The translations under genes were made by a program, and so were the position numbers. Below, piece after piece: positions 1 to 9,668 of a DNA stretch of 64,000 nucleotides (within the stretch, counting starts at the first letter, position 1; each line of letters begins with the position of its first letter). A model generated the notes under the pieces. The model saw only the letters and a list, made by a program, of their open reading frames with translations. It was not told the DNA's origin and did no database searches. This DNA comes from Paulinella micropora (Eukaryota > Cercozoa > Imbricatea > Euglyphida > Paulinellidae). The stretch covers positions 35,648-99,647 of the forward strand of contig WBZZ01002673.1 in the NCBI GenBank assembly GCA_019918135.1. Direction: 5' to 3'.

Positions 1-889
1 ATCACACACAGGCAGCCAAAAAGATGCAGCACGGAGTAGTGAGGGGGGGGGGGTCTTCCATAGAATGTCTCGTGCCTCGATAGCTTTGTCCCTGCCCTTC
101 CTTGTATGTTTAGTAGGAACGTAGCATAGTTAACTGCCAGCGGCAGGAAGTAAACCGGCACTGATCGTGCAACCAGAAGTGTAGTTGCCAAGTTAAAAAC
201 CACCTTGATTCCCGCCTCAGCATATGCATCCTTGTTCGGATCATCTCGCACAGGCAGATGTCGCTCCACTCCCGTCTTTTTCAGATGTTCCTTGATGCCT
301 GTTGCAATCCATTCTTTATCTGTTTGAAACTTTTTCATCTTATTTCCAGTCTGCGTCTCAGACCACGCCTGCAATTGTTTCACTTGCTCCAAGGTTGCAT
401 TCTGATCTCGTGTTTTACACCAATAATTGCGTAGCAATCCCGTAACATTATCCACAAACACGTTGCAGTAGGGAGTATCCCGTACATGGTGAACAAGATC
501 CTCCCTGTTCCATCCCCACTCCAGTCTTCCCCAGCCTTCTCGCACACTGTCAGGGACGCCCCCACGTAGTTGGAATGCTTTCGCATCTTCGTTGTCATAC
601 ATGAAGTACATGCATGATTCTCGACAGATCCTTTTCCCCTTAACGTGATGTTGTTCATTTTCATGAATTGTCTCGCCATAGTAGCCCCAAAGTGAAGCAC
701 GTCATGTAGCTTCCCAGCATCCACAGTCGCAGCAGGGTCCATTGTAGTCGTCCAGAAAGCAGATTGGTAGCGTAGTGGATGCGATTTGCTTTCATCTTTT
801 GCCTCCGGTGTCTGCACAGTTCTAAACTTATACTGACAGGCATCCTGATCAAAATCGCCGACCAATATCTTGTCACTGGGTCGCGTCAA
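1..889 (-). pseudogene. Cop-C integrase, partial (window edge)
   Basis: This is the Ty1/copia integrase region of Cop-C, read on the minus strand. The N-terminal part (up to 889) has a pre-integrase zinc region with CTSC and the first catalytic aspartate in DWSGDGTG. The core continues in a second frame with FQTDKEW and a DPNKDAYAEA segment carrying the expected glutamate. The two frames overlap near 470-525, so a -1 shift would be needed to read through. The downstream end lies outside the window. Integrase would insert the cDNA copy of the element; this copy is not expected to work. Confidence 0.85.
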
Positions 890-1227
890 TTTCTTTTTTT
901 GTAACGAAGAAACCGCCGCCTTGCATCACAATGCCGTATCCTTGTTTTTGTAGCTGCCCTGCCGAGAAGAGCACCCTATCCAACGTTTCGATGCAATAGG
1001 CCTCCTCCATCTTCACTTGTTGAGGCTTTCCTTCCCCCGACATTCCGACAAACTCCATCTTCCCCGTTACCTTTGCCTTCGTAGGTCCATCTATTCCTCT
1101 TAGGTCCAGCCCTCGTCAGCTTTGTCTTGCAACATTGACGCGTTCGGAACCAAGTGTTTCGATGAGCCACTATCAAGGTAGATCGCCCTTTCATCTTGCT
1201 CTTCACCTCTAACCGCCATCATGCTTG
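873..1227 (-). pseudogene. Cop-C protease fragment, cut by duplication junction
   Basis: This is the retropepsin-like protease of Cop-C. In the sister copies the frame contains the active-site triplet in YLDSGSSKHLVPNAS. Here a one-base deletion near 1,109 breaks the frame, and the segment stops at 1,227, where it is joined to an unrelated LTR. Upstream gag is therefore missing. The same fragment is unshifted at 19,138-19,493 and extends into gag at 37,363-37,839. Confidence 0.8.
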
Positions 1228-1330
1228 AATTCACCGTTACACTTAGAGCGATATAGGTAAAATAGGTAATTGTCCTTGGGGTGGGCCGGTATGACTAAAT
1301 ACTATTATTAATAAACTTGATTGCCCATTG
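1228..1330 (-). repeat. Truncated LTR of Cop-D with polypurine tract at 1,331-1,341
   Basis: On the minus strand a G-rich tract (AGGGGGGAG, 1,331-1,341) is followed by sequence ending abruptly at the duplication junction. The same arrangement of PPT then LTR start is seen for Cop-C (15,509) and Cop-E (43,518). I infer this is the beginning of the 3' LTR of Cop-D, cut by the duplication breakpoint. Confidence 0.55.
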
Positions 1331-1932
1331 CTCCCCCCTATTTAGGAATAACGGCCCGATCTACCTTATGATACTACCCTCGCAGATATGGTGGTAAATA
1401 TATGTAGCCATGTTCAGAAATTAACGGAGCCGTCACAGTCCTATCGACTAAATGCACTAACTCTATACAATACTAACTTTGTATCTCGTTCACCAACTTA
1501 CCTTATTGTAAGATGACGCAGTAGTCAAAAAGTCCAGTTGTAGCGCCGCTCACCGCGCGGGCTCCCCCGCTCCCTTGCTTCCTTGCCTTCTGGTAGCCTC
1601 CCGAGTCCTTTAGCTTCCCGGCTCCCAGCCGCCTACTTGACGCCGCTTGAATCTGCCGCCCGGGTCGTAGAACCACATTGGCGCCGCGCGCTCCATCCAT
1701 CGTCGCTACGAGCCCAAGCCTGAGCTATGGTCGCTGTAGCTGTCGCTGTCCGCCCCACGGCCGCGCCCTTCACCTTGATCGTCGTTGGTCTCACCCGCCT
1801 GTTTCCCCGCCTTCGCGGAACACCTTTTCCCCTTGACTGAGCTTAACTTATTCGCCCCGCTCGCTACCTTCCCTTTCTTTTTCTTATTTCTGCGACTTGC
1901 GCTCTTCGCCTTTTATGTCTTTTTCTTCTCAA

Positions 1933-2715
1933 CTAACGGTTTGAGTGGGCTATCTTCGTTTTGCTCCCCCATCCCTGAGACTTCCTTCTCTCTCTCTCTC
2001 TTTCCTGATCTGTATGCAGCCCGCAAAATTGCCCTCTCAACAGACCATAAGCTGCCTCTCGCAACAACACATTCTCACTCTCCATGTCATCAGTGCACAC
2101 AAAACATTGCTGCTCACCTGACACTCGCCCCTCACATAGACGATAGATGAATCTCTCTTGTACTACCTGCACTTTACCCATGTGTGCCCTCTCCTTGACC
2201 ATGCCTGCTCTCTCTCGCGATCGTAACCATCTCTCCGCCTTTCTGGGCGTCATCAACACTTCGTCATCTGTGTCAGAGGTGTCTGACTCACTCACCCTAC
2301 CTAACTTTCCATGTGCCCTTTTTGCTCTCTTCTCCTTCTCTCTTGGTTCTTCCTTCTCACCTGGCTCTTCTCTCGCCTTCTTCATCTTTTCATATTCACG
2401 TAGTCTGTGCTCACCCCCACACATCCTGCACTCCTTCTCACATGCTGATAACACATGCCCCTCCATGTTACAATTGAAACATTTCTCTTTCTTCAACATC
2501 TTCTTTCTCGTTCCTGCTCCTTTCCCTCCCCCTTTATTGTTAGTGGTGGTGTATTTAAACCTACAGTTAGATCTATCACAGCTGCCTGACTGTTCAAACA
2601 TGTAGCACACCCCAGGCACACTACGCATAGTGACTGACCCCTCTGTGTGAGCAAAACGACACTCATCCCCCCACTTGCATCCACTCTCTCTCTCTCTCTC
2701 TGAAACCAAAAACAC
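1933..2715 (-). CDS. Cop-D Gag C-terminal region with CCCH and CCHC zinc motifs (unit 1)
   Basis: The frame shows two CCCH-type motifs (GDECRFAH preceded by C, and C-x8-C-x4-C in the GVCYMFEQSGSCDRSNC stretch), followed by a retroviral-type zinc knuckle CFNCNMEGHVLSAC and a second Cys-rich CRMCGGEH. Lys/Glu/Arg-rich sequence follows. Near the C-terminus is a QCFVC...FCGLHTDQERERE segment, reminiscent of the C-terminal C/H motif of the Cop-B and Cop-H gag proteins. Gag packages element RNA. The apparent start lies in low-complexity sequence; one base fewer in unit 2 moves the start to a longer frame. CCCH plus CCHC in one Gag is unusual. Confidence 0.6.
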   Translation of the reverse strand: MFLVSERERESGCKWGDECRFAHTEGSVTMRSVPGVCYMFEQSGSCDRSNCRFKYTTTNNKGGGKGAGTRKKMLKKEKCFNCNMEGHVLSACEKECRMCGGEHRLREYEKMKKAREEPGEKEEPREKEKRAKRAHGKLGRVSESDTSDTDDEVLMTPRKAERWLRSRERAGMVKERAHMGKVQVVQERFIYRLCEGRVSGEQQCFVCTDDMESENVLLREAAYGLLRGQFCGLHTDQERERERRKSQGWGSKTKIAHSNR

Positions 2716-2794
2716 ACACCTCTCTGCCCTTCCTCTCTTTTGTTGGCATCTTTCCCTGCGCGTGCTTTTTCTTTCTTCATCTTCTTCTCTCTTT

Positions 2795-3112
2795 CTTTAT
2801 TTCTGTCTCTTTCCAATGCTTTTTCTTCCAACTCCTACCACCAATCCTCAAAAGACCATGCATGCTGCTTCTTATTCATCTTCAGCGTGCTCATCCATTT
2901 CTTTATTTCTGTCTCTTTCCAATGCTTTTTCTTCCAACTCCTCCCACCAATCCTCAAAAGACCATGCATGCTGCTTCTTATTCATCTTCAGCGTGCTCAT
3001 CCATTTCTTTATTTCTGTCTCTTTCCAATGCTTTTTCTTCCAACTCCTCCCACCAATCCTCAAAAGACCATGCATGCTGCTTCTTATTCATCTTCAGCGT
3101 GCTCATCCATCC
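2795..3112. repeat. 106-bp tandem repeat, ~3 copies, inside Cop-D gag
   Basis: The landmark TTCTGTCTCT recurs at 2,801, 2,907 and 3,013, giving an exact 106-bp period. Because 106 is not a multiple of three, each extra copy shifts the gag reading frame, so the same DNA is read as WSFEDWWEELEEKALERDRN in one copy and in other frames in the next. The array is identical at ~21,060-21,377. Confidence 0.9.
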
Positions 3113-3896
3113 TCCCCAATCCTTTCTCACCCCCTCTGACGCATACTTAGGGTTTTGTAAGGCATTGGTGATTATTGTTTCCATTGTTCTGTGGGGTGTT
3201 TTATGGCATACTGCCTTTAGCTCTTCATCTAACGCAACAAACGCATCAAAGTGCGGAGCATAATCACACCCCTCATCAAATGTCCATGCATTCATCGCAT
3301 TTATTTTGTCTTGCACATCTTCCTCACTCACCTTACCAAACCTTTTGGTTAGTCTTTCCACACAATGTGCAAGTTCTGACCAAAGTCTGGTGAGGTGTCT
3401 CTCACCAAATCTGCCACACTCCTCTTTGTTTTACCTACTAGCTTATCAAACACAAACGAAAAAGCTTCCTCTCTCTGTCTTTTCATCTCATTCTCCAAAC
3501 TCTCCTCATATGCTACTATCATTCTGTCTTCCTTCTCTTTTTCCTCTACTTGCTTGTTGCTCTTCGTCCTGATTGTTGTCGTTGCTGGTGTGGAATAAGT
3601 AGGTGAAAGCTCACTTCCCACTCTCCCTCTCTCCTCCACCTGCTCTTTTCCTCCCTTTTGCTCACTCTTACCCTATCTCCCCCTAAAGTAGGCTGCCTTT
3701 CTGTCTCAGTAAAATAAGAGGTAAGGTTTTCTTTGTCTGTAACAGTTTCTGATTCTGAGTCTAACTCAGCTTCCTCTTCCTCCTCTCTCAACCCTTCTTT
3801 ACTCTCTCTCTCTCTTGCTGCTTGCTTTCCTGCTCTCTCTCTCTCCCCACCGCCACATGTAATTGGGGACTTGCTTTCCTTTGCTATGCAACGCAC
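2978..3896 (-). pseudogene. Cop-D Gag N-terminal region (unit 1, frameshifted)
   Basis: Three overlapping minus frames (3,546-3,896, 3,349-3,639, 2,978-3,361) together encode an acidic N-terminus followed by a helical Gag-like region, including KRFGKVSEEDVQDKINAMN and a W-rich repeat. Unit 2 has an extra C near 21,626 that joins the last two frames into one 220-codon frame; here that base is missing at about 3,360, giving a private frameshift. Assignment to Gag rests on position upstream of the zinc motifs. Confidence 0.55.
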
Positions 3897-4154
3897 TTAC
3901 ATTACTCTCATGAACTAACATAATGTGTTCTTCTGGATCTTGAGTGCCCCTTTGAGTCTTTTGGCCCCTAATGCCAAACTATTTCCCTCTGAAATTGCTT
4001 GAACGGGGTTCTCCCGTCATGTTGTCCTTTTCCCGTCCTGTTGACTTTGTTTTTGTCCGTGCCTCTTAGAGTGCTAAAACTCATTACGAGGTATTGCTGA
4101 CTTGTTCTTTGAGTTTGTTTTAGTAGCCACAGTGCAGCAGACCAGATTGTGTGC

Positions 4155-4375
4155 TATACAATACAAGTTATATCTACAATACAATACTAATACATACATA
4201 CAATACATAATACATACAATACATACATACAATACCTACAAAATTTCCTACATGCAATACATACAATACATACATACAATACATCCATACAATACATACG
4301 TGCAATAATATACAATACTAATACATACATACAATACATACATACAATACATATACAATACATACAATACATAGA
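4155..4375. repeat. AATAC/ATAC microsatellite (unit 1)
   Basis: Irregular run of AATACATAC-type units. Tyr/Cys/Met-rich frames through it are artefacts of the repeat. It is copied at 22,422-22,642 with no length change that I can see. Confidence 0.9.
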
Positions 4376-4605
4376 TTGCCACTTTGTGGCTTATTCTACT
4401 CGGTTTATTCCTATGTGGCTGCCACTGGCTGGGCCCCACTTGTCTAAACATCAAAAACAGCAGAATACGTATCAGTCCGTTTGATAAAAAATGCCAATTT
4501 TCCCACCGTTTTTGGCGTGCTTTTTTGCAGCAAACATTCACCTCCTAGGATCAAAAATTCAACTACTAGAACTACACTACAACTTGAAATAAAAAGTGAC
4601 GCAGC

Positions 4606-4929
4606 ATGGCTGACCAATCGAAACCTACTCCATCGAGTGACGAAATGTCATTTGACTTGAAAAAAATTGCTAACCTTAATGCAATGTTACGTTATAGTTT
4701 TTTGACAATCTCAAAGCTTCGAATTCGTTGCAAAAATCAAGTTCCGACAAACGTTCAAGCTCTTTATTAAGATCACTGCACTAATCTTAACTGCAGTGGG
4801 ATTGCTAACGTGGACAACAACATAACGTCCTGTGCAACAAAAATCGGAAATGAACTGAAAATCAATATGCAAGTAGTAGGCGATACTAATTGTAATGACA
4901 CTTGCCACTTCGCAACTCGCGTGCAATAA
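4606..4929 (+). pseudogene. LINE-like relic, first frame (unit 1)
   Basis: An ATG opens a 54-codon frame (MADQSKPTPSSDEMSFDLKK...) that is interrupted by one TAA (4,768-4,770) and then stays open in the same frame to 4,929. No domain is recognised. A diverged echo of its NAMLR segment occurs around 5,940-5,980. Its position 1.8-2.1 kb upstream of an endonuclease-like frame suggests a decayed LINE ORF1, which is inference only. Confidence 0.3.
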
Positions 4930-5517
4930 AATATTCTCTCTTGCTCTCCGCTAGCTGAGGTTTAGATAAAATCTACTACAAATGTCATTTTAGACTTCGT
5001 ATTGAGGTCACATCTAAGACAAAGAATATGTACAGCCAAATTCGAATGGCTGTCGTAACTTTCATCCTCAAGTTAGTTGTAATTGAATTGAAGAAAACAA
5101 TAAACAACCTGGAACTTCAGCTGACTAAAGTGGTAGTGGCTGAGTTTCACAATATGAAATCTCCAAAAAAAAATTGTAAGAGAATCCATATTATAAAAAA
5201 CATCATATGAAGATCAGGATGTTACAATCTCTTTATTTCAGTAAAAAGAGGAAGATATCCTATCTGCTAGGTTCGGGATTCGTTTAAACTACTCATTATC
5301 ATCCTCTTCCAAAATTTAATTGTATATCTCTGGGATGATATCAAGATCCTGATCATCTGCTAGATATGCAGATACATACTTAAGCGTATGTTTTTTCTCC
5401 TTATTATCTGTAGAGTTCAGGAAATCTTCCTCTTTTAGTGGATACAAAGAGTCTGCAGAATTTATAAAGTTAGAAGAAAAATATAACTTTTCACTATCCT
5501 CTACTGATCGCTCTACT

Positions 5518-5829
5518 ATGAGAGCTCGTTCGCCTTCGCCTGAAATTGATAAATTGAATCAGAAAGCTAATCACAAGAAACAGAGAATCTTATCGCAGTC
5601 TGTAAAACGCAACCCTACGTGGGGAGATATGCTTTCGTCCCCTGAGTCGGATGATTGCATTAGCGCCAAAACTAATGACTAGAAAGGCAGTCGGGAAAAC
5701 AAACTACACATACTCAGTGACATCGCTATTTATGAAGATGTTGAGATAGCCAGGCTCAAGGAAGAAAACAAGGATTACGTGAACGCTTGGATGCTCTTCC
5801 CCATGCTAAATCATCTGGGCACAAGATAA
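5518..5829 (+). pseudogene. LINE-like relic, second frame (unit 1)
   Basis: Opens with MRARSPSPEIDKLNQKANHK, has one in-frame TAG (5,680-5,682) and then continues for about 48 codons with a heptad-like IARLKEENKDYV stretch. A short basic/coiled-coil protein would suit a LINE ORF1, but nothing decisive is visible. The rest of 4,376-6,698 is AT-rich and shows no convincing gene. Confidence 0.3.
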
Positions 5830-6698
5830 TTAAGGAAGATTTCATTCTTTTTGCAGGGGAAAGGTTCCAAACCTTGGTGGCCAGCCTCTGTGAATTTTAG
5901 TGTATTATTTCTAAAAGGTGACAAAAATCGTTTTTACTAACTTAACCAAAACTAACGCAATGTTGCGCTTGTCAAACTTGTCAACGAGTGGATTAGAATG
6001 GTAGTGACAAACAACCAACGTAACGATCCTGTGCATTTAGCTATCCTGGCTGAGTTTATGAAAGAAACACAAAACAACTTCACTTTCTGATTTCACATCT
6101 TATTTTCAACCAAGGAAGAAACACGTTTGTTAAGGAGGTTGCAAACAGCTACCGTGAAGCAAGAGTGCTTACCAAACCCCTTACTGATAATTATTTCCAG
6201 CGTTGATAAGCAAAGCACATGATACTTTACACAACTTATCGACTCTGCGTACTCCTAACCCTACCTGCCAGTATAGATGTTCTGCTTTAGTTAGACAATC
6301 AGCAATTTTCAGTATTTCGAACGAATACTCACTATTACAGAATCACATTCTAAAATGAAACATGAAATTAATAACAAACCGGACCTAATTACGAATATTT
6401 CTATTAAGAAACAATAATACTCAATTTGAGATTGTTAATAAAAATACATGATACCATTGCTGAACCTACCTAATCGTTAACAAGGAGTAATCCAAAAAGT
6501 AAAGGATTGAAACATATTACCAATTATTGCATAATAAAAAGCAATAATAACATGATTACGATGAGAAAAATAGTGGATAAACATAATATCTATAATATCA
6601 TTTTGCAAAAGAAAAAAGGTCCGCAGGCAAAAGGCATCACCAGCAAACAAAAAGTAATAAATACAGAAAAACCCTATTGAAAAAGTGCTCTCGAGCAT

Positions 6699-7100
6699 AT
6701 GGATAGAAAGGAAAATAGAAATATCACTCCTCCACACAAGATCATATCATCAGTGAGGTTTGGAACCTATAATGTCCATGTTACCAGACCTGAAATCTTG
6801 TTGGAAATGCTAACAGAAACAATACTACACAGTGCAGTTGATGTGCTAGCAACTCAAGAGTCATGGTTGAAAAAAGATAGAACTGAAAACATAGTGTATG
6901 ATGCTCTTCTAGCACTGAACATAAAAAACAAATACGTGTTTGTTTAATACAGAACCTCAAATGAAGAAGGAGAAGGACAAATCTTACTGGTACGCCAATC
7001 AATTGGCAAGGTGGCAAAGGTCAATATTAACAATTACATTGATAAAAAAGACAAATTGCTCCTAGACGAGACTCAGTGGATTTCCACAAAGTGCTCCTAG
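6699..7100 (+). pseudogene. AP-endonuclease (EEP) N-terminal fragment of a LINE (unit 1)
   Basis: The frame reads RFGTYNVHVTRPEILLEML, then DVLATQESWL, then (after one in-frame TAA at 6,945-6,947) EGQILLVRQSI. This order matches the first three motifs of the endonuclease/exonuclease/phosphatase fold in LINE ORF2: the T-x-N-V strand, the D-x-x-x-x-Q-E metal-binding glutamate, and the G-x-x-x-L-V strand. No RT follows; the sequence runs into Cop-B gag. A 30-bp segment at its 3' end is duplicated (7,058-7,087 and 7,093-7,122). Confidence 0.5.
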
Positions 7101-7122
7101 ATGAGACTCAGTGGATTTCCAC
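7058..7122. repeat. 30-bp direct repeat at LINE/Cop-B border
   Basis: Two near-identical 30-bp copies starting GCTCCTAGA (7,058-7,087 and 7,093-7,122; one mismatch) lie where the LINE-like frame ends and the Cop-B gag frame starts. Also present in unit 2 at about 25,325-25,389. Confidence 0.85.
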
Positions 7123-7836
7123 TTATTGACAAACAAGTCTGATGAAGAATCAGAAGTAGATGGTGAGTTGGGGATACATCACATGGCCATTATGATGATG
7201 GAGAGAAAGAGAGAAGAGACAGACAGAGGAAAGAAGGAAGACGACCCCCTCCTTCAACTAACACTCTCATACCACTTTTATCTCACGCATCTAAGCCACC
7301 TGGCGCAGGAAGTAGAGAGGGGAGAGGTGATGAGGGTAGTGTGCATGGGGAGAACAGAAAGGACATGCATCATCTATACAAAACGCCTCCACATCACTCG
7401 CCTCACTATTCCACCCCTTCACGAGAATAAGTTTATGACCACCCTTGATATGGCTAGCGACCCAATCCCCCTCAACCAATTCATACCTTTGGAAGGGAAT
7501 TGGGCCCTCAGACTTACAAGGGTGGGGTACGTAAAAATCCTCGTGAAAGGGTACAACCCTGTCACCTTACGTGAAGTAGGTGGGCCACCCCTTAACCTCC
7601 ATGGTAAACCAGTACGTATAGATAGTTGTCACGTTACGAATATCAAACAGTGTGAGGCAACAGTGCCAGACACAGGTGTTCGGTGTCCATGGAGGTTGAG
7701 GGCGGCAAGAAAGGGAGTAAAAGGTGGAAAATGTGCAGCTAGATTAATAGACCACGACTTCTGTTCACTCCACCTTGACCAAGAGAGGAAAAGAGAGGGG
7801 ATACTAGCCACGTACAGGGAAAAGCTGAACTTATGA
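7111..7836 (+). CDS. Cop-B Gag-like protein, zinc C/H motif (unit 1)
   Basis: A 241-codon frame. Its C-terminal half has GGPPLNLHGKPVRIDSC, then KQCEAT...RCPWRLRAA...CAARL...FCSLHLDQERKRE. The spacing of C-x10-C...F-C-x-L-H resembles the small zinc motif found in proteins ending FCxxH. A homologue lies at 59,571-60,320 (minus), also next to Copia sequence, so this is a conserved N-terminal Gag module rather than a chance frame. Relative to unit 2, two one-base deletions (near 7,250 and 7,349) alter the intervening frame and by luck leave a single open frame here. Start codon uncertain. Confidence 0.55.
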   Translation: MDFHLLTNKSDEESEVDGELGIHHMAIMMMERKREETDRGKKEDDPLLQLTLSYHFYLTHLSHLAQEVERGEVMRVVCMGRTERTCIIYTKRLHITRLTIPPLHENKFMTTLDMASDPIPLNQFIPLEGNWALRLTRVGYVKILVKGYNPVTLREVGGPPLNLHGKPVRIDSCHVTNIKQCEATVPDTGVRCPWRLRAARKGVKGGKCAARLIDHDFCSLHLDQERKREGILATYREKLNL

Positions 7837-7957
7837 TTACTTCCCCCTCATGATGCTATGTACTATGAACCTGCCACTTTGTTTGCTCATGTCACATTGT
7901 GGAGAGAAAGTGTCACCTCTGTTCAACCCAGCATCACAACCACTCCCCCTATGCGTG

Positions 7958-8090
7958 TAGTAGTAGTAGTAGTAGTAGTTGTTGTTGTTGTTGTTGTAGG
8001 AGTGATAAGAGCGGAGTAGGGGGAGTAGGGGGAGAAGTAGGGGGAATATAAGTAAGGGGAGTAGGGGGAGGAGTAGGGGGAGTAGTAGGC
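7958..8090. repeat. GTA/TTG trinucleotide run followed by GGGGGAGTA minisatellite (unit 1)
   Basis: A (GTA)n-(TTG)n block at 7,958-7,997 is followed by a G-rich array of GGGGGAGTA-like units to about 8,088. It separates the two Cop-B frames. Numbers of GTA and TTG units differ between the duplicated copies. Confidence 0.85.
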
Positions 8091-8105
8091 ACGGGAGAAA
8101 CTGGA

Positions 8106-8904
8106 TTGTCTGTATCTCTCTTGTCTGTGTCGACTTTGACTCACACGACGTCTGTGCAACCTACCACTGTGTTGCCTAACCAATCTGTGTACCGTGTGTT
8201 GCACGCACCTTCACCCTCACCTTTATTTAGACCTCCTGTGGTCACGGTAGAAAGAGAGCCAGGAGAGACCACAGATCACTTGCCAAACAAGCCTAGCGCT
8301 GAAAGTGGTAACGTTTGGGTAAAGGAGGGTAAACGGGTGTTGAGTGGTGGAGGATTACCCCCTATTGAAGAGATACAAAGGTTAGTCAATGCTCTCAATC
8401 AGGGGCTTAAGAACAGAACAATGAAAGATGGGTTGATTGCGAATCAGGAGGGAGAGTATGACGAGTTTTATACAGAGATGTATTGTGCTATGCATGACTG
8501 CGTCATAACTCTTGCTACTAAACACGATAACTCATTTGCATGGGGAATTGTCTCGTCATTCCCTTACACAGTGAAAGAGATAGAGGAACTCGAGGCAGTG
8601 TTAGGTGGCGTAACACCGCCAGAGGGGGATGAGCCTCAGAGCCCACAGGATACAGACACCACCACTCTAGAACAAACACAGGATAACCAACACACTGAGT
8701 GTTCCATTATGTTGATGGACGGCAACCCTGGTCACAAAACTGACAATAACACTATAATGTGGGTAGACGATATTGGTGCAAGCGAAACACAGTCCCCATA
8801 TAGGTCTACATTTATCAATCTCAAGAGAGCCCCACAGAAATTCCGTATAGCGAAAGGGAGCATAAGAACCGAGTACAAAGGAAAGGTTCTAATGAACCTG
8901 TCAG
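8106..8904 (+). pseudogene. Cop-B Gag C-terminus plus N-terminal half of protease (unit 1)
   Basis: A helical Gag-like region (EEIQRLVNALNQGLKNRT... to VKEIEELEAVLGG) is followed by a retropepsin start. The active-site motif is WVDDSGAS in unit 2 but WVDDIGAS here: codon 8,772-8,774 is ATT instead of AGT, removing the Ser of D-S-G. The protease stops after KGKVLMNLS, exactly at an LTR insertion (target repeat GTCAG 8,900-8,904). The missing half lies on the other strand at 14,843-15,223. The open frame runs a further 23 bases into the LTR and ends at 8,927. Confidence 0.75.
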
Positions 8905-9082
8905 CTTTATACCAACTTCTTTGTTAGATTATAATTGGTAATGTAATTCAATAGGCCCTATATTTTTCACAATTGAGGACCTAGAATTTAATTATTAGGA
9001 CTGACATTGGTCAATGGACTTGAGTTATTGTGATTAGACTGATTAGGTCAATTGTAGCAATCAGGTTAAGACACGCGCTCTT
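8905..9082 (+). repeat. Cop-C 5' LTR fragment (unit 1)
   Basis: Starts CTTTATACCAACTTC and is the inverted counterpart of 15,332-15,509, part of the Cop-C 3' LTR. It is preceded by GTCAG, and the same pentamer (read on minus) follows the far end of the 3' LTR at 15,219-15,223. Similarity stops at about 9,082 after GACACGCGCTCTT, so only the first ~178 bp of a 286-bp LTR remain. Confidence 0.85.
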
Positions 9083-9559
9083 CGATCCCGACGTACTACC
9101 AGATAACATGATGACTTATTCAGTAAAGCGGTTTACCACGATCGAATAATCCATAAGGAACTTATCGAGTCCAATAAAACTACTTTAATGACAATGAAAA
9201 GTCTGTCAGAACTAAGAGTAACTGACCGACGGTAGAGATGATGTTCTAGTTATTCTATAATGAGGATTAGGTTTAGTAATGACTGGTAAACGTAATCCGT
9301 GAAATAAAATAACCGGAAATGAATAGTTGTTATATTCTCACCCTTTACCATTCTACACACCGATCTAGAAAGGTCTAGAAATATAGTGTCACAGTAACGC
9401 CACTTATTCTGGCAATATGTAGGTAAGATTGGCATTTCACACTAGTCAGTAAATATCCGGTGTGCAGTGTCAGGTATTCTAATCCTAACGGTCACTAGTG
9501 ATATTAGAGTTCCATCAGGGAATATTAATAATGTAATGATGTAGTATCATACTACAATA
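9083..9559 (-). repeat. Probable Cop-A 3' LTR (unit 1)
   Basis: On the minus strand the Cop-A 3' region is followed by a G-run (about 9,560-9,568, TTCACGGGGGTATTG) and then TGTAGTATGATACTACA, as expected for PPT followed by LTR. The left boundary is not determined; I set it at the end of the Cop-C LTR fragment. A second LTR copy of this type is not seen in the unit, so the assignment rests on position. Confidence 0.4.
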
Positions 9560-9668
9560 CCCCCGTGAACTCAATATCACCTGGGTAAATTGAGTGTCAT
9601 AGAATATGTCGAGCATTAAAATCTTCAACCTCAAAGATTTGCGAAGAATCAACAAAATTCACCGCCTC

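Larger units (their letters stand above)
1..1227. repeat. Tail of tandem segmental-duplication unit 0
   Basis: This stretch matches 18,266-19,493 and 36,491-37,718 almost base for base, including microsatellites and noncoding bases. It is the right-hand end of a unit that begins left of the window. It contains Cop-C integrase and protease in reverse orientation and ends at the duplication junction 1,227|1,228. A one-base deletion near 1,109 is private to this copy. Confidence 0.95.
1228..3920 (-). mobile_element. Cop-D: gag-only LTR retrotransposon (unit 1)
   Basis: Minus-strand element with gag-type reading frames from about 3,896 down to 1,933, then about 590 bases without a recognisable pol, then a PPT and LTR start. 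No protease, integrase or RT is seen between gag and PPT. This layout resembles non-autonomous gag-carrying LTR elements, though internal deletion of pol is equally possible. A 65-codon Gly/Arg/Ala-rich frame at 1,503-1,700 lies in the interval; I do not recognise it. Confidence 0.55.

Noticed and set aside
2795..3112. CRISPR-like array
   Set aside because: The 106-bp units are contiguous copies without spacers and lie in a retrotransposon gag of a eukaryote.
1785..3572. Plus-strand Ser/Leu/Phe-rich frames opposite Cop-D gag
   Set aside because: They mirror the Lys/Glu/Arg-rich minus-strand gag; such complements are open by composition. Zinc motifs exist only on the minus strand.
4376..6690. 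Several 60-90 codon frames in AT-rich DNA
   Set aside because: No motif, start context or homologue in the window supports them, apart from the two LINE-like frames listed with low confidence.
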